Below, in pieces: positions 55,821-64,000 of a stretch of DNA of 64,000 nucleotides. The translations under genes were made by a program, and so were the position numbers. A model generated the notes under the pieces. That model saw nothing but the letters and a program-made list of their open reading frames with translations. It was not told the DNA's origin and searched no databases. The DNA is from an uncultured Opitutia bacterium (lineage in GTDB: Bacteria > Verrucomicrobiota > Verrucomicrobiia > Opitutales > Opitutaceae), in the NCBI GenBank assembly GCA_903855985.1, contig CAIOAO010000058.1, positions 1 through 64,000 of the forward strand, given 5' to 3'. Positions within the stretch are counted from its first letter, which is position 1. Each line of letters begins with the position of its first letter.

Positions 55821-56255
55821 ATGACCAAGCGCAAAATTTTAGTGATCGATGACGAGGAGGACATTTGTGAGATGACCAAGATCCTCCTCGAAAAGGCCGG
55901 TCACGACGTGACTTGCACAACCGACAGCCGCGTGGCGGCACGCCTGTTGAAGGAGCAGAAATTTGAGGCCGTGATCACGGACATGCTGATGCCCGACAAG
56001 GACGGCCTGGAGGTCATGGCGGATGTGCGCCGGCACCATCCCGAGATCCGCATCATCGCCGCGTCGGGTGGCGGGCGCGTGTCGAGCGAGAGCTATCTCC
56101 ACATCGCACGCAAAAGCGGGGCGCATGCGCTGCTGCCCAAGCCCTTCACGCTGCCGGAACTGTTGAGCTGCGTGGAGACGGCGTTTTCCACCCAGCCCGG
56201 CAGCACCACGACGGCCCCGATGCCCGGACCGTTGCCGGTGCCCAAGCCGGCTTGA
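55821..56255 (+). CDS. single-domain response regulator (CheY-like)
   Basis: KILVIDDEEDICEMTKILLEKAGHDV...AVITDMLMPDKDGLEVM...LPKPFTLPELL. Confidence 0.95.
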   Translation: MTKRKILVIDDEEDICEMTKILLEKAGHDVTCTTDSRVAARLLKEQKFEAVITDMLMPDKDGLEVMADVRRHHPEIRIIAASGGGRVSSESYLHIARKSGAHALLPKPFTLPELLSCVETAFSTQPGSTTTAPMPGPLPVPKPA

Positions 56256-56287
56256 GGAGCGGTGCAGGCGGGATGCCTGCCTGCTAC

Positions 56288-57385
56288 TTACCGCGCGAAC
56301 AGCACGCAGACCGGCAACGGCACCTCGGCGGTGTGGCCGGTGGGCGTGAGCCGGCCGGTGACGGCGTCCAAGCGAAACACGCTGAGTGAGTTGGAATTCT
56401 GGTTGGCGCACACGAGCCAGGCGCCGTCCGGGGAGAGCGAGAAGTTCCGCGGGTTTTTCCCGCCGCAGGGCGTGATGGCGACGAGGCTGAGTTTGCCCGT
56501 GGCCGGATCCACCGCGAACACCGCGATACTGTCGTGGCCGCGGTTGGAGGCGTAGAGGAACCGGCCGTTCGGGTGCAGCCGGATTTCCGCGCCGGAGGAG
56601 GTGCCCTTGAAATCCGCCGGCAGGGTCGAAAGCGACTGCCGCAGCGTGAGTGCGCCCGTGACGGGATCGTAGTCAAAGGCGAGGACGGTGCTGCACATCT
56701 CGGTGATGGCGTAGGCATGGCGGCCGTCGGCGCCGAAGGTGAGATGCCGCGGGCCGGCGCCAGGGGTGGTGGCGACAAACGGCGGCTCGCCGGGGGTGAG
56801 CGTGGCCTGCGCGGGATCGAGCCGGTAGGTGAAAATGCGGTCGAGCCCGAGATCGCAGACGAGCGCAAAACGGTTGTCGGGGGATAGCGTGACCGAGTGC
56901 ACGTGCGGCGAAGTCTGGCGCGAGAGATCCACGCTGTGACCGGTGTGCTGAATGGCGTGGGGCGCTCCGAGGGTGCCGTCGGCCAGCAGCGGAATCGCGG
57001 CGACGACACCGGTGTGGTAATTCGCCACGAGGAGAGTGCGCGACGTGGCGTCCACCACGAGGTGGCACGGCGCCGCGCCGCCGGAAGGCTGGGGCGGCTG
57101 CAGCGGACGCAGCGTGCCGTGCGCGAGGTCGGTGCCGAAGGCCGCAGCCATCGCGTTGGACTCGCTCACGGCGTAGAGCGTTTTCTGGTCCGGGGTGAAA
57201 GCGAGGAACGACGGACTGGGCGTGGTGGCGGCGAGGACCGGCGTGGACAGGACCCCGGTGGCCTCATCGAGCCACACGGCGTAGATGCCCTTGCTGGTGG
57301 TCCGCGTGTAGGTGCCGATGAAGAGGAGTTGTCCGGCGGAGGCGGAAAGCGTCATGAGGAGAAAAAACAGCAGGCGCATGGACAA
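56288..57385 (-). CDS. lactonase-family (7-bladed propeller, 6-phosphogluconolactonase-like) protein
   Basis: LLFIGTYTRTTSKGIYAVWLDEATG, FLAFTPDQKTLYAVSE, GPRHLTFGADGRHAYAITE, GKNPRNFSLSPDGAWLVCANQNSNSL. Confidence 0.9.
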   Translation of the reverse strand: MSMRLLFFLLMTLSASAGQLLFIGTYTRTTSKGIYAVWLDEATGVLSTPVLAATTPSPSFLAFTPDQKTLYAVSESNAMAAAFGTDLAHGTLRPLQPPQPSGGAAPCHLVVDATSRTLLVANYHTGVVAAIPLLADGTLGAPHAIQHTGHSVDLSRQTSPHVHSVTLSPDNRFALVCDLGLDRIFTYRLDPAQATLTPGEPPFVATTPGAGPRHLTFGADGRHAYAITEMCSTVLAFDYDPVTGALTLRQSLSTLPADFKGTSSGAEIRLHPNGRFLYASNRGHDSIAVFAVDPATGKLSLVAITPCGGKNPRNFSLSPDGAWLVCANQNSNSLSVFRLDAVTGRLTPTGHTAEVPLPVCVLFAR

Positions 57386-57392
57386 CCGCCGG

Positions 57393-57974
57393 TCAGACCG
57401 ACGCGACGGCCTCCTTGTAATGGCGGCGGCACATCGGGACGTAGCGGTCGTTGCCGCCGATCTCGACCTGTGCGCCCTGGGTGACGGCGCGGCCGCCGTC
57501 GGCGATGCGCAGGTTCATGGTGGCCTTGCGCCCGCAGTGGCAGATGGTTTTCAGCTCGATGAGGTCGTCAGCGAGGGCGAGCAGCGCGGCGCTGCCGGGG
57601 AAGAGCTGCGCCTGGAAGTCCGTGCGCAGACCGTAGCAGAGCACGGGGATTTCCAGCCGGTCGGCGACCTCGGTGAGCTGCTCGACCTGGGCGCGGGTGA
57701 GGAACTGGGCCTCGTCCACCAGCACGCACGCGACGGCCTCGGTGGCGTGGGCGGCGCGGACGCGCTCGAGGACGTTTTCCGCGGAGCGCAGCGCGAGGCC
57801 GTCGGCCCCGAGCCCGATGCGCGACTCGATGCGGCCGGCGCCGGCGCGGGTGTCGATCGCGGGGATGAACATCAGCGTGCGCATGCCGCGCTCCTGATAG
57901 TTGTAACTCGACTGGAGGAGCACGGTGCTCTTCCCCGCATTCATCGCCGAATAGTAAAAGTAGAGCTTGGCCAT
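57393..57974 (-). CDS. tdk: thymidine kinase
   Basis: [84 protein letters not shown]. Confidence 0.96.
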   Translation of the reverse strand: MAKLYFYYSAMNAGKSTVLLQSSYNYQERGMRTLMFIPAIDTRAGAGRIESRIGLGADGLALRSAENVLERVRAAHATEAVACVLVDEAQFLTRAQVEQLTEVADRLEIPVLCYGLRTDFQAQLFPGSAALLALADDLIELKTICHCGRKATMNLRIADGGRAVTQGAQVEIGGNDRYVPMCRRHYKEAVASV

Positions 57975-58070
57975 GTGCGGCAGTTTCCGGAACCCGGGGA
58001 AAAAAGCCAGTCCACGGTGCGTGGGATCACCACGAAAGACACGAAAGTATACGGGGAACGTCGATCCGGG

Positions 58071-58164
58071 CCCGCGAATCACGCGAATTGGCGCGAATTG
58101 ATTCCGAACCCAAATCCTAAACCTTGGATCCGATCCATTCGCGCCAATTCGCGTGATTCGCGGG
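58071..58164. repeat. GCGAAT-family inverted repeat (copy 2)
   Basis: CCCGCGAATCACGCGAATTGGCGCGAAT (58071-58098) / ATTCGCGCCAATTCGCGTGATTCGCGGG (58137-58164), 28-bp perfect arms. Confidence 0.92.
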
Positions 58165-58180
58165 CACACTCCGAAGCCAC

Positions 58181-59140
58181 TCAGCGCAGGTGGGCGACGG
58201 TGGCGCTCTCGAAGGTGGCCTGGCGGCGCTTGGCGTCGGCGGCCTCGCGGTGCTTGGACAGCTCGGCGATCACCTCGTCCACCTCGCGGGCCTTGACGTA
58301 ATGTTCCTGGGCGTGGATCCGCAGCTGGCGCCAGTATTTCGCGAGGATGGCGCGGCCGGCGTCGATGCAGGACTCGCGCACCTCGCCGCCCTCGCGGAGG
58401 AGGGCGATCATGCCGGTGGCGCAGAAGGTGCGGGACTCAATCTCGCAGGCGCCGAGTTCGGCGCCGGCCTGGGAGTCGCTGAGCTTGGCCACGTGGTCAA
58501 CCCAGGCGGCGTCGCGAAAGGCGGGGGCGGAGGGCAGCTTCAGGCCGTCGGCCTGGCTGTCGCAGAGAAGGATGAATTCCTGCTGCACGTCGAGCACGCT
58601 GCTGAGCCCGGCCTGCATGCCGAGGGCCGTGGCGCGGAGATTGGCAAGCGCGCGCGCGCGCGTCTGCTGGACGAGCGACGCTTTCATGCCGGAGACGGTG
58701 CCACCTTTGACAAGCACGTTCAGTGCATGGGCGTCACGGGCGAGGGCCACGGCCAGCTCATGCAGGGCCTGGATGGTGTGTTCCCAGTGGCCGACGACCT
58801 GGGTGGCCTCGTGGCAGATGCGGTAGTCCTGGCTGCCCAACGGCAGGTAATTCTGCAGCGCCTTATCGATGTCATCCTTCAGCCAGGCATCGATCTGGCT
58901 GATCTGGTCGAGGCGGCCCTGCAGGCCGGCCTCGTTGTCCATGGCGGCGCGGAGGGAGGTCCGGAATTCCTGGCGGACCTCGCTCGAGGCGAGCATGCCG
59001 AAGGGCGGACGGGTGGTGAGGATCTGTTCCTTGGCGGATTTGATCTTGTCCATTTCCTCGACCAGCGATTCCCGGCAGAGAATGGCATACGCCTCGTCCT
59101 GGAGGAGTGAGGCGATTTCGGCGGGAAGAGGGGCGTTCAT
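58181..59140 (-). CDS. hypothetical helix-rich protein
   Basis: Uninterrupted [42 protein letters not shown]...; no recognised family. Confidence 0.6.
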   Translation of the reverse strand: MNAPLPAEIASLLQDEAYAILCRESLVEEMDKIKSAKEQILTTRPPFGMLASSEVRQEFRTSLRAAMDNEAGLQGRLDQISQIDAWLKDDIDKALQNYLPLGSQDYRICHEATQVVGHWEHTIQALHELAVALARDAHALNVLVKGGTVSGMKASLVQQTRARALANLRATALGMQAGLSSVLDVQQEFILLCDSQADGLKLPSAPAFRDAAWVDHVAKLSDSQAGAELGACEIESRTFCATGMIALLREGGEVRESCIDAGRAILAKYWRQLRIHAQEHYVKAREVDEVIAELSKHREAADAKRRQATFESATVAHLR

Positions 59141-59372
59141 GCGGGCGGAGGACGGTGTTCTCAATGGCGGGCGGGGATTCAGGCGTCAATCTATCGCGCA
59201 GCGGGCCCCGCAGGAGCCGGGCGGGGTGAGGTGGGCGGACACAGGGACGTGCCACCCCCACCGTGGAAATTTTCGTGGGAATACGCTTCCCGTCCGGCGG
59301 GGCCGCGGTTTTAACAGGGCCGGATTGTGCGCCGATGAAAAAATTTCCCGCTGGGCGAACCTGGCTGTTGTG

Positions 59373-61691
59373 ATGCTCTCCGTTTCCCTGCCGGCCGGCG
59401 CGGCGCCAGCCCCCGCTGATCCCATGAAACTAGCCCTGACCGCACCGATCACCACGTGGGACGAGGCCCTGCCCCTCGGCAACGGCCTGCTCGGCGGCCT
59501 CCTCTGGGGCGAGGGCGGGACGCTGCGCCTGTCGCTCGACCGCGGCGACCTGTGGGACGAGCGCCCCGCGCCCGGCAACCCGCTCAAGGGCTTCACCTAC
59601 GCGCAGCTCGAGAAGCTGGTGGCGGCGAAGGACAACGCCGGCATCAGCAAGATCGTGGACGGCGCGTATTTCTCGGACTATCCCACGAAGATTCCGGCGG
59701 GCCGGCTGGAGCTCGACCTGGCGCCGGGGCAGACGGTGACGGGCTTCGAGCTCGACCTGACGACGGCCACGGGCCGCGCGGAGCTGGGCAAGGCCGGGGC
59801 GGTCGAGGCGTTTTTCAGTGCGGATCACCCGGTGGCGCTGTTGCGCGTCCCGGGCGCCGCGCCGAAGGAGCTGCGGCTGCTGGCGCCGCTGGCGGTGAAG
59901 AAAATCGGCTTTCCCGATCCCGTGCGCGGCCGCGCGGGCGACGCCCAGTGGTTCACGCAGGCCACGGCCGAGGGCCATGTGACCTGCGTGTACGTCGCGA
60001 CGCGGCGCGAGGGCGAAACCACGCTCATTGCCACGACGGTGACCTTTTCCCCGCGCGACGGCGCGGACGTGCTCGCGGCGGCGCGTACGCAGGTGGACGC
60101 CGCCCTGCGCGCCGGATTTGCGGCCCGGCACGCGACCCACGCGGCGTGGTGGCGGGGTTTCTGGGCGAAGTCCTCCGTCACGGTGCCCGACGCGCAGGTG
60201 CAGCAGCACTACAACCTCGTGCAGTATTTTTATGGCGCGGCCTCGCGCACCGGGGCGCCGCCGATCCCGCTGCAGGGCGTGTGGACGGCCGATGCGGGCG
60301 AGCTGCCGCCGTGGAAGGGTGATTACCACCACGACCTCAACACGCAGATGACGTACATGGCCTACCAGGCCGCCGGACGCTTCGACGAAGGCCGGGTGTT
60401 TTTGGACTTCATGCACGACCGGCTGCCGGCGTTCCGGAAGTTTTCGACGGAATTCCTCGGCCAGCCCGGTGCCGCGGTGCCGGCGGTGATGACCCTCGCG
60501 GGCGAGCCGCTCGGCGGCTGGGCGATGTACAGCCTCGCGCCGGTGAACGGCGCGTGGGTGGGCCACCTGTATTACCTGCACTGGCGCTACACCCGCGATG
60601 CGGGCTATCTGCGCGCCGTGGCCTATCCCTGGTGCCGCGAGGTCGGCGAGGCACTGCGCGGGCTGCTGCGGCCCGACGCGAACGGCGTGCTCGTGTTGCC
60701 GCTCTCGTCCTCGCCCGAGGCGTTCAACAACGACAGCCGCGCGTGGCTCCAGCCCAACAGCAACTACGACCTGATGTGCCTGCGCATGCTGTTCCTCGGC
60801 AACGCCGAGATGGCGGCGGAGCTGGGCGACCCCGCGGCGGCGGCGGACTGGCGCGACACGGCGGGCCGGCTGGGTCCGTACCACGTCACCGGCAAAAACA
60901 TCCTCAAGCTCAACGCCGTGGAGGAGCTGACCTTCAGCCACCGGCATTTTGCGACGCTGATGGCGGTCTATCCCTTCAACCTGATGACGATCGAGGGGTC
61001 GGCGGCGGACCGGGCGATCATCCACGCGACGATACCCGACATTGACCGGCTCGGCGTGGTCGAGTGGTGCGGTTACAGCTACACGTGGATGGCGGCGCTG
61101 CGGGCGCGGATTGGCGAGCCCGAGGCGGCGCTCTGGCACCTGAAGGCCTACCTGCATGCGTTCATCCTGCGGAACGGGTTTCACGCGAACGGCGACCAGA
61201 CCAAGTCGGGCTTCTCGGCGTTCGACTACCGGCCGTTCACCCTCGAGGGCAACTTTCTCGCCGATGCGGCGGTGCACGAAATGCTGCTGCAGAGCTGGGA
61301 TGCCCGGCCCGGTGCGGGCGGGTGGGGGACGATCCGGATTTTCCCGGCGACGCCGTGGGCGTGGCATGAGGCGGCGTTCACCGACCTCGTCGCCGAGGGC
61401 GGGCACAAGGTCTCGGCCCGGCGCGAGAACAACGCGACGGTCTGGCTGCGGGTCGTGGCGGCGCGGGCCGGCGAGCTGCGCATCCGCGATAATTTCGGCG
61501 GCCGCGCGCCGGCCTGGTCCCGCGCCGGGGTGAAAAAGTCCGGGGAGGACTTTGTGTTCACCGTGCAGGCCGGGGAGGTTGTCGAGGCGACCCTCGCCAA
61601 ACCCGCCACCCGGCCAGCCCCGCCGGCCGATGCCTATCTCGACGATGTGCCGAAAGCGCCGAAGGGCATGGGCACGCGCATGACCTACTGA
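59373..61691 (+). CDS. GH95-like glycoside hydrolase (alpha-L-fucosidase-superfamily-like)
   Basis: MLSVSLPAGAAPA signal; TTWDEALPLGNGLLGGLLWGEGGTLRLSLDRGDLWDERP, PPWKGDYHHDLNTQMTYMAYQAAG, SSSPEAFNNDSRAWLQPNSNYDLMCLRMLF; start uncertain. Confidence 0.7.
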   Translation: MLSVSLPAGAAPAPADPMKLALTAPITTWDEALPLGNGLLGGLLWGEGGTLRLSLDRGDLWDERPAPGNPLKGFTYAQLEKLVAAKDNAGISKIVDGAYFSDYPTKIPAGRLELDLAPGQTVTGFELDLTTATGRAELGKAGAVEAFFSADHPVALLRVPGAAPKELRLLAPLAVKKIGFPDPVRGRAGDAQWFTQATAEGHVTCVYVATRREGETTLIATTVTFSPRDGADVLAAARTQVDAALRAGFAARHATHAAWWRGFWAKSSVTVPDAQVQQHYNLVQYFYGAASRTGAPPIPLQGVWTADAGELPPWKGDYHHDLNTQMTYMAYQAAGRFDEGRVFLDFMHDRLPAFRKFSTEFLGQPGAAVPAVMTLAGEPLGGWAMYSLAPVNGAWVGHLYYLHWRYTRDAGYLRAVAYPWCREVGEALRGLLRPDANGVLVLPLSSSPEAFNNDSRAWLQPNSNYDLMCLRMLFLGNAEMAAELGDPAAAADWRDTAGRLGPYHVTGKNILKLNAVEELTFSHRHFATLMAVYPFNLMTIEGSAADRAIIHATIPDIDRLGVVEWCGYSYTWMAALRARIGEPEAALWHLKAYLHAFILRNGFHANGDQTKSGFSAFDYRPFTLEGNFLADAAVHEMLLQSWDARPGAGGWGTIRIFPATPWAWHEAAFTDLVAEGGHKVSARRENNATVWLRVVAARAGELRIRDNFGGRAPAWSRAGVKKSGEDFVFTVQAGEVVEATLAKPATRPAPPADAYLDDVPKAPKGMGTRMTY

Positions 61692-61718
61692 CCCGGCATC
61701 CCATCCCCGCCTGAACGA

Positions 61719-62537
61719 ATGAAATTCCCCTCCCGACTCCTCTGCCTCGCGGCGGTGCTCCTGTCCTTTTCCCTACCCACCGCCCGGGCTGTCATTACCA
61801 CTCCCATGAATCCCAACCCTGCCGTCACCCCCTCCGACTGGTTCGGCTGCCTGCGCCTCGACTTTGTCGTCGCCGGCCGGCCGGCGCTGCTGATTGTCCC
61901 GGCCACGCCGGCGCCAGGCAAGCCGTGGATCTGGCGGACCGAATGGTTCGGGCATTTCCCGCAGGCGGACCTGGCGCTGGTCGCACGCGGGTGGCACGTG
62001 GGTTACATGAACGTGAAGGACATGTACGGCGACCCGGCGTCGATGAAGCTGATGGACGCCTATTACCAGCACGTCCGGGCCGAGTACGGGCTGGCGCCGC
62101 GCGTGGTGGTGGAAGGGTTCAGCCGCGGCGGGCTTTATGCGATGAACTATGCGGCGACCTGGCCCGAGCGCGTGGCGGCGCTGTACCTCGATGCGCCGGC
62201 GCTCGACCTGCTGAGCTGGCCCGGGCGGAAAAGCCGGCTCTGGCCCGAGTGCCTGGCGGGCTACGGCGTGACGGATGCGCAGTTCGATGCGGCGAAAGTG
62301 AACCCGATTGACCGGTATGAGACCGTGGCGAAGGCGGGCATCCCGATCTTCGGGGTGAGCGGCGATACGGACGAGTCGGTGCCGTACCCGGCGAACCTCG
62401 GCCTGCTCGTGACGCGCTACCGGGCCGCGGGCGGATTGATCGAAGTCGTGATCAAGCCGGGTGGAAAACACCACCCGCACAGCCTGGTGGACCCGACGCC
62501 GATTGTGGAGTTCTTGGTCGCGCACGCGAAGCGATAG
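61719..62537 (+). CDS. secreted alpha/beta hydrolase
   Basis: Signal peptide; VVVEGFSRGGLYAMNYAATWPERVAALYLDAPALDL; GVSGDTDESVPY. Confidence 0.85.
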   Translation: MKFPSRLLCLAAVLLSFSLPTARAVITTPMNPNPAVTPSDWFGCLRLDFVVAGRPALLIVPATPAPGKPWIWRTEWFGHFPQADLALVARGWHVGYMNVKDMYGDPASMKLMDAYYQHVRAEYGLAPRVVVEGFSRGGLYAMNYAATWPERVAALYLDAPALDLLSWPGRKSRLWPECLAGYGVTDAQFDAAKVNPIDRYETVAKAGIPIFGVSGDTDESVPYPANLGLLVTRYRAAGGLIEVVIKPGGKHHPHSLVDPTPIVEFLVAHAKR

Positions 62538-62682
62538 CTAGCTTTCAGCGATCAGCTTTCAACCAAGCCAACTTGGCGACGGACCGATGGCCGTTCCGGC
62601 AGGCACTTGCGCTTGAGCCGTCGGAGGGCTCGTAGCTGACCGCTGACAGCTGAACGCTTGCCTTACGCGCGAAGCCGCGCGC

Positions 62683-63627
62683 CTACCGCATCTTGGCGAA
62701 AGTCTTCTGCAGGAGGTCGAGGTCGCTCGCGTTCTTGGTCTTCTCGCGGGTGTTCGCGATCAGCTTCTGCTCGAGGGCGTTCTTCGTCGGGCGGGTCTTG
62801 TTCTCGTAGTACACGCCGAACTTGCCGGGCCAGGGCTCGAGCGCCAGCTGGAAGGCCGCGAGCTCGTCGGTCGGGTCGTGGCGCTTTTCGTCCTCGGGCG
62901 TGCCGTCGTGCTTCTTGAGCTCGATGGCCTGGAAGCTGCCGCCCTTGCGGGGGATGGAGGTGTCGAAGGCGCCGGGGAAGAACTCCACGCACTCGGAGAG
63001 GATCTCGACCACGGAGAAGCCGTCATGCAGCGCGGCGCGGTGCATCATCTCGACCATGTGGTTGACCTGGGTGGCATGGCTGCGGGCGACAAAGGTGGCG
63101 CCGCTGTTGATCAGCGTGCGCATCGGGTTGATCGGCTGGTCGAAGGCGCCCCACGGGTCGGTCTTGGACTTGAAGCCGAGCGGCGAGGTCGGGGAGGTCT
63201 GCTTCTTGGTCAGGCCGTAGACCGAGTTGTCCATGATGACGTAGGTCAGGCGCGGGTTCTTGCGCGCGGTGTGGACGAGGTGGTTGCCGCCGATGGAGAA
63301 ACCGTCGCCGTCGCCGCCGAAGACGAACACGTGCAGGTCGTCACGGCCGAGACTGATGCCGGCGGCGAAGGGCAGGGCGCGGCCGTGGATGTAGTGGCCG
63401 CCGTGGGAATTGACGAAGTACGGGAAGCGCGAGGAGCAGCCGATGCCGGCGAAGGTGACGATCTTCTCCTGCGGGTAGTTGAGCTTCTCGAGCACCTTGT
63501 AGAAGGAGGCGAGGACGGCGAAGTCACCGCAGCCGGGGCACCACGTGGGGTGGTCGGCGGTGAGGGCCTTCTTGGTGAGCGGCGCGCGCGGGGCGTCGGG
63601 GGCGGGGGCGAGGGTGGAGGCGGACAT
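62683..63627 (-). CDS. 2-oxoacid:ferredoxin oxidoreductase subunit beta
   Basis: TWCPGCGDFAVLASFYKVLEKL, GIGCSSRFPYFVNSHGGHYIHGRALPFAAGI, GGDGDGFSIGGNH, MDNSVYGLTKKQTSPTSPLG. Confidence 0.96.
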   Translation of the reverse strand: MSASTLAPAPDAPRAPLTKKALTADHPTWCPGCGDFAVLASFYKVLEKLNYPQEKIVTFAGIGCSSRFPYFVNSHGGHYIHGRALPFAAGISLGRDDLHVFVFGGDGDGFSIGGNHLVHTARKNPRLTYVIMDNSVYGLTKKQTSPTSPLGFKSKTDPWGAFDQPINPMRTLINSGATFVARSHATQVNHMVEMMHRAALHDGFSVVEILSECVEFFPGAFDTSIPRKGGSFQAIELKKHDGTPEDEKRHDPTDELAAFQLALEPWPGKFGVYYENKTRPTKNALEQKLIANTREKTKNASDLDLLQKTFAKMR

Positions 63628-63681
63628 GGGTCGGCGGAAGGTGTTAAGTGTTACGTTTTAGGTGTTACGCTCCGGGGTGGT

Positions 63682-64000
63682 TCAGCCGCGGGTGGGCGGG
63701 GCGAGCACGCTTTGGGCGCGGGCGCCGCTCTTGATGCTGGTGATGCCGAGGTTCTTGGCCACGAGCTCGACGATCTCGCTGACGCGGAAGGTCAGGCCGT
63801 CGGTCTTGGTGATGCTCTGGATCTCGGGGTTGCAGTAGCGGGCGCGGAGCAGCGTGGTGAGCTGGCCGTAGCCGTAGAGACCCTCGTCGTTGATCTCGAC
63901 GACGCGGATGTGCTTGTAGTGGGCCATGACCTGCTCGAGGTCCGAGCGCAGCGGGTGGATGTGGCGGATCTGGAGGTGGCCGACCTTGAGGCCGGATGCC
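63682..64000 (-). CDS. 2-oxoacid:ferredoxin oxidoreductase subunit alpha, C-terminal part (truncated by window edge)
   Basis: Frame open to window end: ASGLKVGHLQIRHIHPLRSDLEQVMAHYKHIRVVEINDEGLYGYGQLTTLLRARYCNPEI. Confidence 0.9.
   Translation of the reverse strand, partial: ASGLKVGHLQIRHIHPLRSDLEQVMAHYKHIRVVEINDEGLYGYGQLTTLLRARYCNPEIQSITKTDGLTFRVSEIVELVAKNLGITSIKSGARAQSVLAPPTRG

Noticed and set aside
59430-61406. 658-aa minus-strand ORF opposite the GH95-like gene
   Set aside because: Antisense shadow frame with Arg/His/Pro-rich composition.
1-64000. CRISPR array
   Set aside because: No regularly spaced identical direct repeats with unique spacers seen; the GCGAAT/GCGGAG repeats are palindromic and dispersed.
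1-64000. Prophage, integron or intact insertion sequence
   Set aside because: No integrase, transposase or structural phage proteins recognised among the ORFs.

Overview
GC-rich bacterial chromosomal window, most like Verrucomicrobia (Opitutaceae-type) by gene content; taxonomy is inferred, not searched. About 55 credible CDSs and one tRNA-Gln(TTG) are present. Recognisable blocks are: a DUF1080 / multicopper oxidase / ThuA / c-type cytochrome region (0.5-7.4 kb); hflX; a GSDH-PKD-cytochrome protein; a suf operon (fur-like, sufC, sufB, sufD, sufT; 11.7-16.4 kb); PAS hybrid kinase, trxB, UvrD-like helicase, proB, frr and pyrH (17-28 kb); a bacterial microcompartment (BMC) locus (about 29.9-39 kb); and a mixed housekeeping/accessory right half with a second hflX, pdxH, tdk, Opp/Dpp ATPases, GH95-like enzyme and a 2-oxoacid oxidoreductase. 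The most interesting system is the BMC locus. It has a tandem-BMC-domain ORF, three BMC-H genes, three BMC-P genes and a class II (fuculose-type) aldolase with an N-terminal extension resembling a BMC-targeting segment. These are joined to an HpcH/HpaI aldolase-bicupin fusion, a 2-hydroxyacid dehydrogenase, an SDR and a TIM-barrel isomerase, with a divergent AraC regulator and a fucosidase-like gene. No CoA-acylating aldehyde dehydrogenase, PduL or acetate kinase was seen in the window, so it does not match the textbook fucose/rhamnose BMC. Several families of palindromic intergenic repeats are scattered through the right-hand three quarters. No CRISPR, prophage or intact transposase was identified.
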